Origin: a virus
IMG/VR virus record: IMGVR_UViG_3300020578_000040
Span: 17,367 to 81,366 of that record
DNA: 64,000 nt
Direction: 5' to 3' (one strand)
In this document: positions 56,822 to 64,000 of the stretch, piece after piece
Position numbering within the stretch: the first letter of the stretch is position 1
How the letters are laid out: the number at the start of each line of letters is the position of its first letter
Translations under genes and position numbers: made by a program
The notes under the pieces: model-generated
What the model was told of the DNA's origin: nothing
Databases searched by the model: none
Seen by the model: the letters and a program-made list of their open reading frames with translations, nothing else

Positions 56822-59800
56822 TATTTACCCCTTCGCTCGGACATGGATCTCTCGCTTGACCGCATAATTGCGATTACCTCATTGGCAAGCTGCTGAGGAT
56901 TCTTGTTATATCCATTGATATTAATTACATACTGACCAGCACTAGATCCCATTGATGAACTAGATACCCCTGGGTCGTTGTTGACAGAAGCAGCAACTGG
57001 TGTTGACGAGTCGCCCATCGGACCACTTGGTGGCACGACATGCAGGTGACGTGAGCCATTGGATCCATGGAACTCAGCAAAACCACCCGCTGCCTCTACT
57101 GAGGTTTTATACATCCCAAGATTTTGACCAGTCAAATCAAGTGCTCGACCCGTGACATGATCTGAGTTTATTGAGCCAACATCAAAATCCCTAACACCCG
57201 ATGTTATCTTGCGCTTTCCGGAAATCAGAGAGTCAAAGTAGGAATGATTAACATATGTTGACTTAAACCTGCTACTCGGAGTATCACCACGGGGAGTCGC
57301 AGTATCACCTCCTGTTGATACGTTCACTGTTGTGGCCGCAACGGTCATATTGGTAACCTTTAGGAGGTTACCAAGATTTTCTGCGAATTGATCAAGTGCG
57401 ATATTTACGGCACCTAGAGCATCTTCCGTAAGCCCAAGTATCTGAGTTAGTTGCTCGCCCGTCTTTGACGCTACGTCACCCTCGTCGATTGCTGCGCTGA
57501 GTCTACCGACCTTTAATCCAGATATCGCAAAAATAGCCTCAGCAAGACCCGCGCCAGTTGTAATATTCTTCAGATCAGGGTTTTTGATTGGATCAAGGAA
57601 TGTGATAAGTTCCTGGTACTTGGCATAGTCTGTCATTGCCAAATTCGCACCCATCCCCGCCAAGTCACCATCTGCCGCTACACCCAGTTCGGACAGCTGG
57701 GAATTAATTATGTCCTGTAGTCCCGTACCTGCAACACCTAGACCCTCGTCCTGTATCATCTTTAGGACCGCTTGCATTTCTGGAGTCTGGAATAACGCTG
57801 CAGTATTCGGCGACAGGACACTTGAGAAATAGCTTCCCTGCGCAAATCCGGCACCACCTGGACCTATCTGCTTGCTTATCTCTAGCAAGGCTTGGAGAGA
57901 ATCATTGCCATAATATTGAGTCATGAGGGGCATTACTTGGGATAAGAAATCCAATCCATGCTGCTCGGTTAGGGGGCCAGCTTGGCCTGCCTCATATAAC
58001 GCCGCTGCTGCTTGGTCAATCGCGGCAGGGGCCGCAACCTGCTCTTGACGTTTGCGAATTCTGTCCATGATATTGGCTTGAGCATCAGCACCCCGCTGGA
58101 AAAGTTGTGCTTGCGTGTTTATTAGCCCCTCACCAATTGATTTGAACATCTCGTCAAAACCGACCCTAATATCAAATAGGTTCGTTCCGGTTTCTTTCGC
58201 AAGCGATAAAATTTCTTCTTCGCTCTTGTTGTAGGCCTTTGCCAATGCCTGAACAACGCTCGTGTACCTATCAGTAGCTATAGCTTGTACGCTTGTATTA
58301 ATCGTACTCTGCTGCGACATCGTATTGATTCCAGTACCGATGCTCCCAAGAAGCTTATCTAATTCTTCCTGGTTTTTGATGTACTTGGACATCTCGCTGC
58401 TTTTATCATCAAAAAGAACTTGCAGATACTCTTTTGCCGCATCCTTTCCCTGGGTGTCGTATATTCCCTTGAGCGAATCAAGCTCCTTATTGAAATCCGC
58501 CAATGGTGCGGCGGCAGTTTCTAGCGTCTTGCCTATGTTTGATGTAGTTAGCGCGGATACACCCTGCTCCAAAACGCGACTATTTATGCCGTCATAAAAC
58601 GCGGCAGTTGTGTCGGCAACGATTCTCTCGGCGGCTTTTTTGGCTTCCTGCTTGCGACGCTTGTTTTTATTCCACCAAGCTCCGATGCCACCTATTAGGG
58701 CACCGCCAAGGGCGCCAATTACTGCACCATATGGGCCAAATTGTGCTCCCAAGGCAGCGCCGCCAGCAGCACCCATTCCAGCCCCTGCGAGTGCGTTTCC
58801 TGAAGCTATGCCTCCACCAATACCGGCCACGCCAAGGCCCAACATTGGATTAATTGCAGAAAGTGCCGAGCCCAAGGCCAATGCCCCTTGCATCTCTTTG
58901 GGTGCGACGTTGGAAAGCATTCCCAAAGCCATGGACGACCCCATGTTCATGGCCATGCTTCCGCCAGTAAAACGTCCTTTTTGTCCCGTTTCGTAATCAC
59001 CAAAGTTTTTCTTATAAGCGATACTCTCTCGTGGCTTTCTAAATAAGTTGCCAGCAAGAGTTTTCATTCTTCCCGGATTGACGTCCTGTATTAATCCGGC
59101 CGGATTAGTTTGGCGCATGAATTTACGCTTCCCACCCGGTTCGTATTTCGTCATCGGAAGACCAGTTTTGGGGTCCATTAATAGGTTGCCCTGGGGGTCA
59201 AACTGAACCTCCTGGTATTTCATTTGTGCTTCACGCATGGTTTTTGGCTGGAATAATGGATCGTTTTTGGCTTGGTCAAATGTTCTCAAAAACGAAGCAG
59301 TATCCCCCTCATATCGCATTTTCCCCTCCATGAGACCCCTGAATCCTCGCATCCTTCTTTGTGCTGCAGGATGTGCTGGGTTGGTTGATGACCGCGAACC
59401 CCCTGGGGTGTAGCCGACCATATTATTCGCCAGGCTGGTTGCTTGAGCTCTGGTAAGGCTTGGGTCGGCCGCCATTAAACGACGCCGGATATCGTTTCTT
59501 TCCTGTGCCTGCGCTGCTAATGGACTTTGCGACATACCACCAGCCGTGCTGCTCTTGGAACCAGCTGGTCCGATTCCGTACATGCCTGTACCTGGAGTTC
59601 CCGGTGGCATGATGACGCCACCCGCTCCCCCATATGCGTAACCACCATTAGGCCTAGACGCAGGTGGGGTGTAGCCAGCTGGCTGGCCCGACATCCCGCG
59701 ACCAGCATTGGGGTTTGTCTGGCCCGCAGCCGTCGCCCCAGAGAGCGTAACGCTTCCCGCTGTCACCTGCATATTTTGTGTGCTCATTTGATTGGGGATA

Positions 59801-61422
59801 AGCTCACGCTGCTTGATGAAGCCGCCAACATTTTTCGACATTGACTTGCCGCCAGAGAGCAGGGACATAATCATGAATAGTGAGCCAAAGCCACCACCAC
59901 CGAATAGGCTTCTAAATCCACCGAGCAGGCTAAAGACGGCATCGAGCATTAAGGCAATTCCATCAATCATTTTGTTTAAGAATGGCAAAACATCAAAAAA
60001 CATTTCACGGAGAGTGCGCCCATATTCTGCGAGAACATTCAACAGCTTGCCGATCTTTGAGCCGAATGCAACAACTTCGTCGCTGTTGTCGACAAGCAGT
60101 TTGTTTGTGTGACTAAATATGTCGTTTTGACCTTTGAGCTCTCTTCCGAGGGCCTTGAACATGTCCATCAAAACCCTTGAGCCATCAATCATTGGCCTAA
60201 GTGATTCAACCATCCTGTTCCAGCCAAGCATGAATCTGTCCCACCAGTCCCCAAGTCTGTCGAACATGCCCTTGGTGGCCGGTAGATATTCGCGCATGAT
60301 TTTAACGAACAGGTTTTCTAGTCTCTCCATTCCAGAGATGAGGCCCTCAAAGAAAGAGCCATTGCCGAACGCAACTAGATCTGGGACGACGCGCACGAAT
60401 CCACGTCTAAAAATGTGAACTATTTCCTCAAATGTTTCTTTGGTGGGCTTAAGGAATGCTTGACCAAAATCGGCAGCAAAAGATTTGATTTGGGTAAATG
60501 ATCCCTTGAACTGGCTGATAAGGGTGCTAGAAACCGTTGCGAACTGTCCTTCAACACCGCCAGCAGCAGCAAGAGTGCCATCAAGTATTGCTGCCTGTAG
60601 GCCTTCTTTTGTGGTGATATTGAGCTTTTTGAGAGCTTGCTCCATGGCTGGACCCATAGCCTTGGCAGCTTCTTTGATGGAACTAAAGGTGGCTTTCGGG
60701 TCATTGAGCGCCGCAATAAGCTTTCCTGCTGCAGCAGCGCCTGTCTTGATATCCTGACCAGCTGCACCGAAATCCATGAGCGCTTTAAGCATGCGCTGTT
60801 GTCCACCGCCATACGTACCGGTCTTGTATATCTCGGCAAGAGCCGCATTAAGGCCTTCCGCACCAACCGTAGCCAACTGGGCGTCGTTCTGCATCATTCG
60901 CATTTGAGTGTTGATTTGATTGATGCCCCTACCAAATTCACTCATGTTCGTGCCCCTGTAGGCATACATGGCTGCTTGATGCTCACGAATTGCTGCTGCC
61001 GCAATAGTTGCAGCAATGGTTATGCTTGCCAAACCACCCGCCACTAACTTCATGGTGGCGTGATATGCCTTGGCAGTAAACTGGCCAACAGCAAATGCGG
61101 CATGTACCGCCATTAGGGCAGCACCCAGGGCCCCAACCTGTATAGATGCAAACTTGGCCGAAAATGAAACAAACTTCATCAGGCCTTTGCCAAACATTTT
61201 GATCATCTGATCGACTTGGTCGAAATGTCGTTTCCATACACCAGTAGAGCTGTTCATGAGCTTCTTCTGGTCCTTGAAGTACGCCGTGGCTATGATCGCA
61301 CTACTGGCGCTAAGCTTCCTAGCTTCACGGCCAATGGACTTCAACTGTTGCTTAAGCCGCTGGAGTTTCTGGGCTCCGTCGACATCGACGTCAATACTAA
61401 GTTTTGTATTTTCGTCAGCCAT
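56821..61422 (-). CDS. Tape measure protein with C-terminal M15-like peptidase domain
   Basis: 1533 residues, the longest gene here. Long helices start at the N-terminus (KLQRLKQQLKSIGREARK) and several hydrophobic segments occur (near 85-145 and 860-930). Near residues 1405-1475 SDHVTGRALD and HGSNGSRHLHVVPP match the zinc site of M15 peptidases. It sets tail length and may open peptidoglycan during DNA entry. It follows the tail-assembly chaperone genes in the usual order. Confidence 0.9.
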   Translation of the reverse strand: MADENTKLSIDVDVDGAQKLQRLKQQLKSIGREARKLSASSAIIATAYFKDQKKLMNSSTGVWKRHFDQVDQMIKMFGKGLMKFVSFSAKFASIQVGALGAALMAVHAAFAVGQFTAKAYHATMKLVAGGLASITIAATIAAAAIREHQAAMYAYRGTNMSEFGRGINQINTQMRMMQNDAQLATVGAEGLNAALAEIYKTGTYGGGQQRMLKALMDFGAAGQDIKTGAAAAGKLIAALNDPKATFSSIKEAAKAMGPAMEQALKKLNITTKEGLQAAILDGTLAAAGGVEGQFATVSSTLISQFKGSFTQIKSFAADFGQAFLKPTKETFEEIVHIFRRGFVRVVPDLVAFGNGSFFEGLISGMERLENLFVKIMREYLPATKGMFDRLGDWWDRFMLGWNRMVESLRPMIDGSRVLMDMFKALGRELKGQNDIFSHTNKLLVDNSDEVVAFGSKIGKLLNVLAEYGRTLREMFFDVLPFLNKMIDGIALMLDAVFSLLGGFRSLFGGGGFGSLFMIMSLLSGGKSMSKNVGGFIKQRELIPNQMSTQNMQVTAGSVTLSGATAAGQTNPNAGRGMSGQPAGYTPPASRPNGGYAYGGAGGVIMPPGTPGTGMYGIGPAGSKSSTAGGMSQSPLAAQAQERNDIRRRLMAADPSLTRAQATSLANNMVGYTPGGSRSSTNPAHPAAQRRMRGFRGLMEGKMRYEGDTASFLRTFDQAKNDPLFQPKTMREAQMKYQEVQFDPQGNLLMDPKTGLPMTKYEPGGKRKFMRQTNPAGLIQDVNPGRMKTLAGNLFRKPRESIAYKKNFGDYETGQKGRFTGGSMAMNMGSSMALGMLSNVAPKEMQGALALGSALSAINPMLGLGVAGIGGGIASGNALAGAGMGAAGGAALGAQFGPYGAVIGALGGALIGGIGAWWNKNKRRKQEAKKAAERIVADTTAAFYDGINSRVLEQGVSALTTSNIGKTLETAAAPLADFNKELDSLKGIYDTQGKDAAKEYLQVLFDDKSSEMSKYIKNQEELDKLLGSIGTGINTMSQQSTINTSVQAIATDRYTSVVQALAKAYNKSEEEILSLAKETGTNLFDIRVGFDEMFKSIGEGLINTQAQLFQRGADAQANIMDRIRKRQEQVAAPAAIDQAAAALYEAGQAGPLTEQHGLDFLSQVMPLMTQYYGNDSLQALLEISKQIGPGGAGFAQGSYFSSVLSPNTAALFQTPEMQAVLKMIQDEGLGVAGTGLQDIINSQLSELGVAADGDLAGMGANLAMTDYAKYQELITFLDPIKNPDLKNITTGAGLAEAIFAISGLKVGRLSAAIDEGDVASKTGEQLTQILGLTEDALGAVNIALDQFAENLGNLLKVTNMTVAATTVNVSTGGDTATPRGDTPSSRFKSTYVNHSYFDSLISGKRKITSGVRDFDVGSINSDHVTGRALDLTGQNLGMYKTSVEAAGGFAEFHGSNGSRHLHVVPPSGPMGDSSTPVAASVNNDPGVSSSSMGSSAGQYVININGYNKNPQQLANEVIAIMRSSERSMSERRGK

Positions 61423-61450
61423 ATTGCCGTCCAGTTTTAGGTATTTCTAC

Positions 61451-61684
61451 CTAGCGTTTCTGCCTGGCAAGGCGCTCCTGCTGCTCCCTGTCACGCTGTA
61501 CTACTTTAGCACAGGCCATCAAAATAAGCCATGTATCCTCGTCTTCGTCCAGTAAATCGAGGGGATTGCAGTGCCACACCTCTCCAAGTCTGGCGGCTGA
61601 TATGATGAAGGAGTCGTCGGCGAGTTCGTCTACGACTCCGTCGTAGGGTCCGACGTATCGATGGTGTCGCCATAGCCAGCAGCG
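61451..61684 (-). CDS. Tail assembly chaperone extension, made by -1 frameshift
   Basis: A -1 frame opens at 61684 and ends at TAG 61453-61451. It overlaps the last 55 bp of the upstream chaperone gene and has no start codon of its own. It encodes VWHCNPLDLLDEDEDTWLI, then MACAKVVQRDREQQER, the familiar second chaperone segment encoded just before the tape measure in many phages. No canonical slippery heptamer is seen; GGACCCT (61650-61644) is the best candidate. Confidence 0.75.
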   Translation of the reverse strand, partial: RCWLWRHHRYVGPYDGVVDELADDSFIISAARLGEVWHCNPLDLLDEDEDTWLILMACAKVVQRDREQQERLARQKR

Positions 61685-62148
61685 TCAAGAATTGACAATG
61701 CTGCAGCCTCCACGTGTGGCTCCAGTCCGAAAAATGCAATAACGGCATCTGGCACTGGACGACTGGCACCGGTCATGTCGAGGATAGCTGATGATGCAAA
61801 GTTGAGTACATAGCCATTTTCATCAAACACCTCGACGCCATCGACAATGATACCAACGGTCGTGTTGCCAACTACGTAGCAAGCAAACTTGGTCGCATCC
61901 ATGCCATTCTTGGAATCTTCGCCAGAATTCTTTCGCCAAGACCGGAGCTTGTGCTGGGAGATATTGGGGCTGATCTTCAGCGTGACGCCAGGACGCTCGG
62001 GAACATCCATGAACTTAACTGGGCGCTCCACCTTTTTGGTGATGCGCTCACGCAACTTATCCAAAACAGTGGGTTCACTGTCGGCGTCTTTGCCCGTAGA
62101 TGAGCGCTTGGCGGCCGGTGCTGAATCTTCGTAAAGTTTGTCTGTCAT
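61630..62148 (-). CDS. Tail assembly chaperone (first frame)
   Basis: 172 residues from ATG 62148. Acidic N-terminus with Ser/Lys-rich linker; middle domain (VKFMDVPERPGVTLKISP) and a C-terminal part rich in Ala and Gly. Position between the tail tube and tape measure, and the -1 overlapping frame, identify it as the G-type chaperone that coats the tape measure during assembly. Confidence 0.8.
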   Translation of the reverse strand: MTDKLYEDSAPAAKRSSTGKDADSEPTVLDKLRERITKKVERPVKFMDVPERPGVTLKISPNISQHKLRSWRKNSGEDSKNGMDATKFACYVVGNTTVGIIVDGVEVFDENGYVLNFASSAILDMTGASRPVPDAVIAFFGLEPHVEAAALSILDAAGYGDTIDTSDPTTES

Positions 62149-62205
62149 ACGAAGCAACCTAGCATAAATAGATCATGCTTGCCGCAACTCTGTTGTATTT
62201 TTTAA

Positions 62206-62688
62206 TCAGGTAGTAGTGTTGGTGTTGCGCACCGGGGGGCTGACGGACTGGACAGCAAACGTCATCGAGAAGGTGGCGGGTGCGCCCGACGAAGAGTCAC
62301 CTTCTGGCTCGGTTAGTCCGACTAGAAGTGCCTTCGTGTAGGTACGGTCGGTGCCCTCCACCCTAATATCGCAGTTGTATACCTGAATATAGATATTGTA
62401 GTATGCCTTACCCACCAGATTGCGGAGGCTAGATACAAAGAGTCCCATTGTGTTGGCATCCAGCAGGCCGTCATCGAAGTGTGCGGTCAGAGTGATGTCT
62501 CCGATTTCAAAGGGGGCGCACAACACCGTAGGTGAACGCTTGCCACCCTCATAAATCTTTTCTACTGAAGCAGTAATTTCACCACCCGAGACCTGAGGGA
62601 AAACGAAGTCAGTAGGCGGCTTTGGGTCATTGACATCGACTGGCGAAATCGCGGCCTGAATCTGCCGCTGTGAAATCTTAACTGCCAT
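62206..62688 (-). CDS. Tail tube protein
   Basis: 160 residues. Beta-rich with SGGEITASVEKIYEGGKRSP near 35-54 and ITLTAHFDDGLLD near 67-79, as in XkdM/FII-type tubes. It follows the sheath gene by 12 bp, the conserved sheath-tube order. A Ser/Thr-rich end completes it. Confidence 0.8.
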   Translation of the reverse strand: MAVKISQRQIQAAISPVDVNDPKPPTDFVFPQVSGGEITASVEKIYEGGKRSPTVLCAPFEIGDITLTAHFDDGLLDANTMGLFVSSLRNLVGKAYYNIYIQVYNCDIRVEGTDRTYTKALLVGLTEPEGDSSSGAPATFSMTFAVQSVSPPVRNTNTTT

Positions 62689-62700
62689 ATATATCTCCTA

Positions 62701-64000
62701 TCAGACTACTGATGCGGTAAGGTTAGACTTAACGATGCTTACCTCGATGGTATCGGTAACGCCAGCGGGTCGTAGACCAACGCGAGCGGTAACAATTCCA
62801 TCCTTGAGGTTGGTAAGTGGGTTGAGTGCGGCGTCACATTTGATAGTGTAGCCATGGTCAAGTCGTCTGCCATTGGTATCGAATGCCTCGTAGAGGGCGC
62901 CCTGGAGGCGTAGTGGCTCAAGTAGCGAGGTTAGTCGTGCCTGAACATCAGCAAATACCTTATTGCGACCGTCGATGGTGCTAAAGAGTAGGTCCTCCAG
63001 CTCACGCTCGGCCTGCACAACGACGTAGTTGACAACCTCTATGGCGTTTAGGTAGCGCCAGTTGTCGGTATCTGATGATAGGGCGCGAGCACCATAGACG
63101 CGAATCGAATTATTGATGATTCGAATCACGTTTAGCGACGCAGTGTCAAGGGTGTCGGCGTCAGTTTTGCCTACTTCACGCTCGATTCCAGTAATGAATC
63201 GTGCCGTTGAGTAGATTCCTGCCCCTGGCTGATGTTGGCCAGTCGTGTTGTGGGCGCGAGCACGAACCCCACAGACATAGCCGTCAGGTGGGATCAGTCT
63301 ATTGACGCCCGCAGTAGTGGTTGGAGCATACACCCAGGGGTAGTACATTGCGCTACGCTCAAGTCCAAGCCCATCTGTTGCGTTGGCAGTTGCATATTCG
63401 GCAACATCCTGTGCGTTGGCGATTGTCGTTGCAGCTGCGGTATGGAGAATCGCAACCCTATTGTTCTCGACAGCATGGTCGATCAGGAGCTGTGGCACTG
63501 CACCAACTGCGCCGGTCGTTCCAGAGAACTCTGGGCAAGAAACAGCACCAGTTCCATAGGAACTAACGAAGAGATCAAGTGCGGTTCCCACCTCAGTCGA
63601 GGTTCCATCAGTGCCAGCCGCACCGCCAGTAAATGCGGCGAGAGCAGCAGCAGTTGGCAGGGCATCGGTATCGCCGTCTAGTGTTGCAATAACATAGTGC
63701 TTGGCAATCAGGTTGGAGTTGATCTTGCCAACGAGCTGTTCAGCGGTGGTTACGTTGCCAGTAGACATGAGTAGCTCATCGTCGTAGTGGATACTTACGT
63801 TGATAGCGCCAGTAATCGTTCCGGCAGCAACGGTTACGTCTAGATCATTGCCCCATGTGCCGTAACCATTTGCTGTAAGCAATACCGAGCCAGCAGTGGC
63901 GGTTCCATCCGTGTCAGTGGGAGTTGTTGTGGCATTCACCACGGTAAAAGAGGTGGTAGAGGGAACTGCAGTAATGGTGAATGTACCATTGAATCCTGCG
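62701..64000 (-). CDS. Tail sheath protein (5' end outside window) with inserted Ig-like unit
   Basis: At least 433 residues; the frame continues past the right edge, so the GTG at 63942 is internal. The C-terminal half has AMYYPWVYAP, PPDGYVCGVRAR and the NVIRIINNSIRVYGAR pattern of contractile sheath proteins, ending in the attachment strand. The visible N-terminus AGFNGTFTITAVPSTTSF is the end of an Ig-like unit also present twice or more in the baseplate protein at 44759. It would contract to drive the tube. Confidence 0.85.
   Translation of the reverse strand, partial: AGFNGTFTITAVPSTTSFTVVNATTTPTDTDGTATAGSVLLTANGYGTWGNDLDVTVAAGTITGAINVSIHYDDELLMSTGNVTTAEQLVGKINSNLIAKHYVIATLDGDTDALPTAAALAAFTGGAAGTDGTSTEVGTALDLFVSSYGTGAVSCPEFSGTTGAVGAVPQLLIDHAVENNRVAILHTAAATTIANAQDVAEYATANATDGLGLERSAMYYPWVYAPTTTAGVNRLIPPDGYVCGVRARAHNTTGQHQPGAGIYSTARFITGIEREVGKTDADTLDTASLNVIRIINNSIRVYGARALSSDTDNWRYLNAIEVVNYVVVQAERELEDLLFSTIDGRNKVFADVQARLTSLLEPLRLQGALYEAFDTNGRRLDHGYTIKCDAALNPLTNLKDGIVTARVGLRPAGVTDTIEVSIVKSNLTASVV

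Overview
The window looks like part of the genome of a contractile-tailed phage (myovirus) of an actinobacterium. Phage: a replication module, tail sheath, tail tube, a frameshifted tail-assembly chaperone, tape measure, gp25-like and gpJ-like baseplate proteins, tail fibres and an endolysin/holin pair are present. Actinobacterial host: there are two WhiB-like iron-sulphur regulators, an exact actinobacterial SOS-box sequence, several apparently leaderless promoters and a Thr-rich surface protein of a style common in aquatic actinobacteria. No large terminase, portal or capsid gene is visible; these probably lie beyond the right edge.

Layout. (1) 1-13253, mostly + strand and GC-rich: about 25 small early genes, most unrecognised, plus a WhiB protein, a MoxR-type AAA ATPase paired with a VWA/metallopeptidase-like protein, an Api92-like protein, zinc-ribbon proteins and an Nmad1 nucleotide-modification protein. 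Many of these genes or gene groups are headed by one recurring cassette: a TTGACA-N17-TAGRTT promoter, a stem-loop beginning exactly at the predicted +1 and usually capped by a GNRA tetraloop, then an ACCTACTACNGAAAGGA leader. Three clusters of exactly four GCGCGTAT motifs lie here; one overlaps the promoter and gene of a helicase-associated/HTH protein. (2) 13254-17747, + strand: a long non-coding but highly structured stretch, then replication genes (loader-like proteins, primase-helicase), a terminase-small-subunit-like protein and three ribbon-helix-helix proteins. (3) 17750-20399, - strand: second WhiB gene with a patchwork insertion at its 3' end, a lipoprotein and a metallophosphoesterase; 20463-22101, + strand: four small genes, at least three apparently leaderless. 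(4) 22106-25892, - strand: nuclease, M15 endolysin, holin and a large surface protein. (5) 25943-33225, - strand, AT-richer: an accessory operon with a GT2 glycosyltransferase, three 2OG-Fe(II) oxygenases, a flavin-dependent tryptophan halogenase, a DUF6065-like partner, a methyltransferase-like protein and several very small proteins. (6) 33225-64000, - strand: the tail genes, from a His-rich fibre and a collagen-like fibre back through baseplate, tape measure, tube and sheath (the sheath runs off the right edge).

How it fits together: the + strand left arm is likely early and co-regulated through the repeated promoter cassettes; the - strand right arm is the late virion and lysis operon. 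The accessory operon sits inside the late operon between the fibre and lysis genes, so its enzymes would be made with the fibres. Modification of fibres, or of a small peptide or metabolite, by the oxygenases and halogenase is the most intriguing hypothesis here, and it is an inference.
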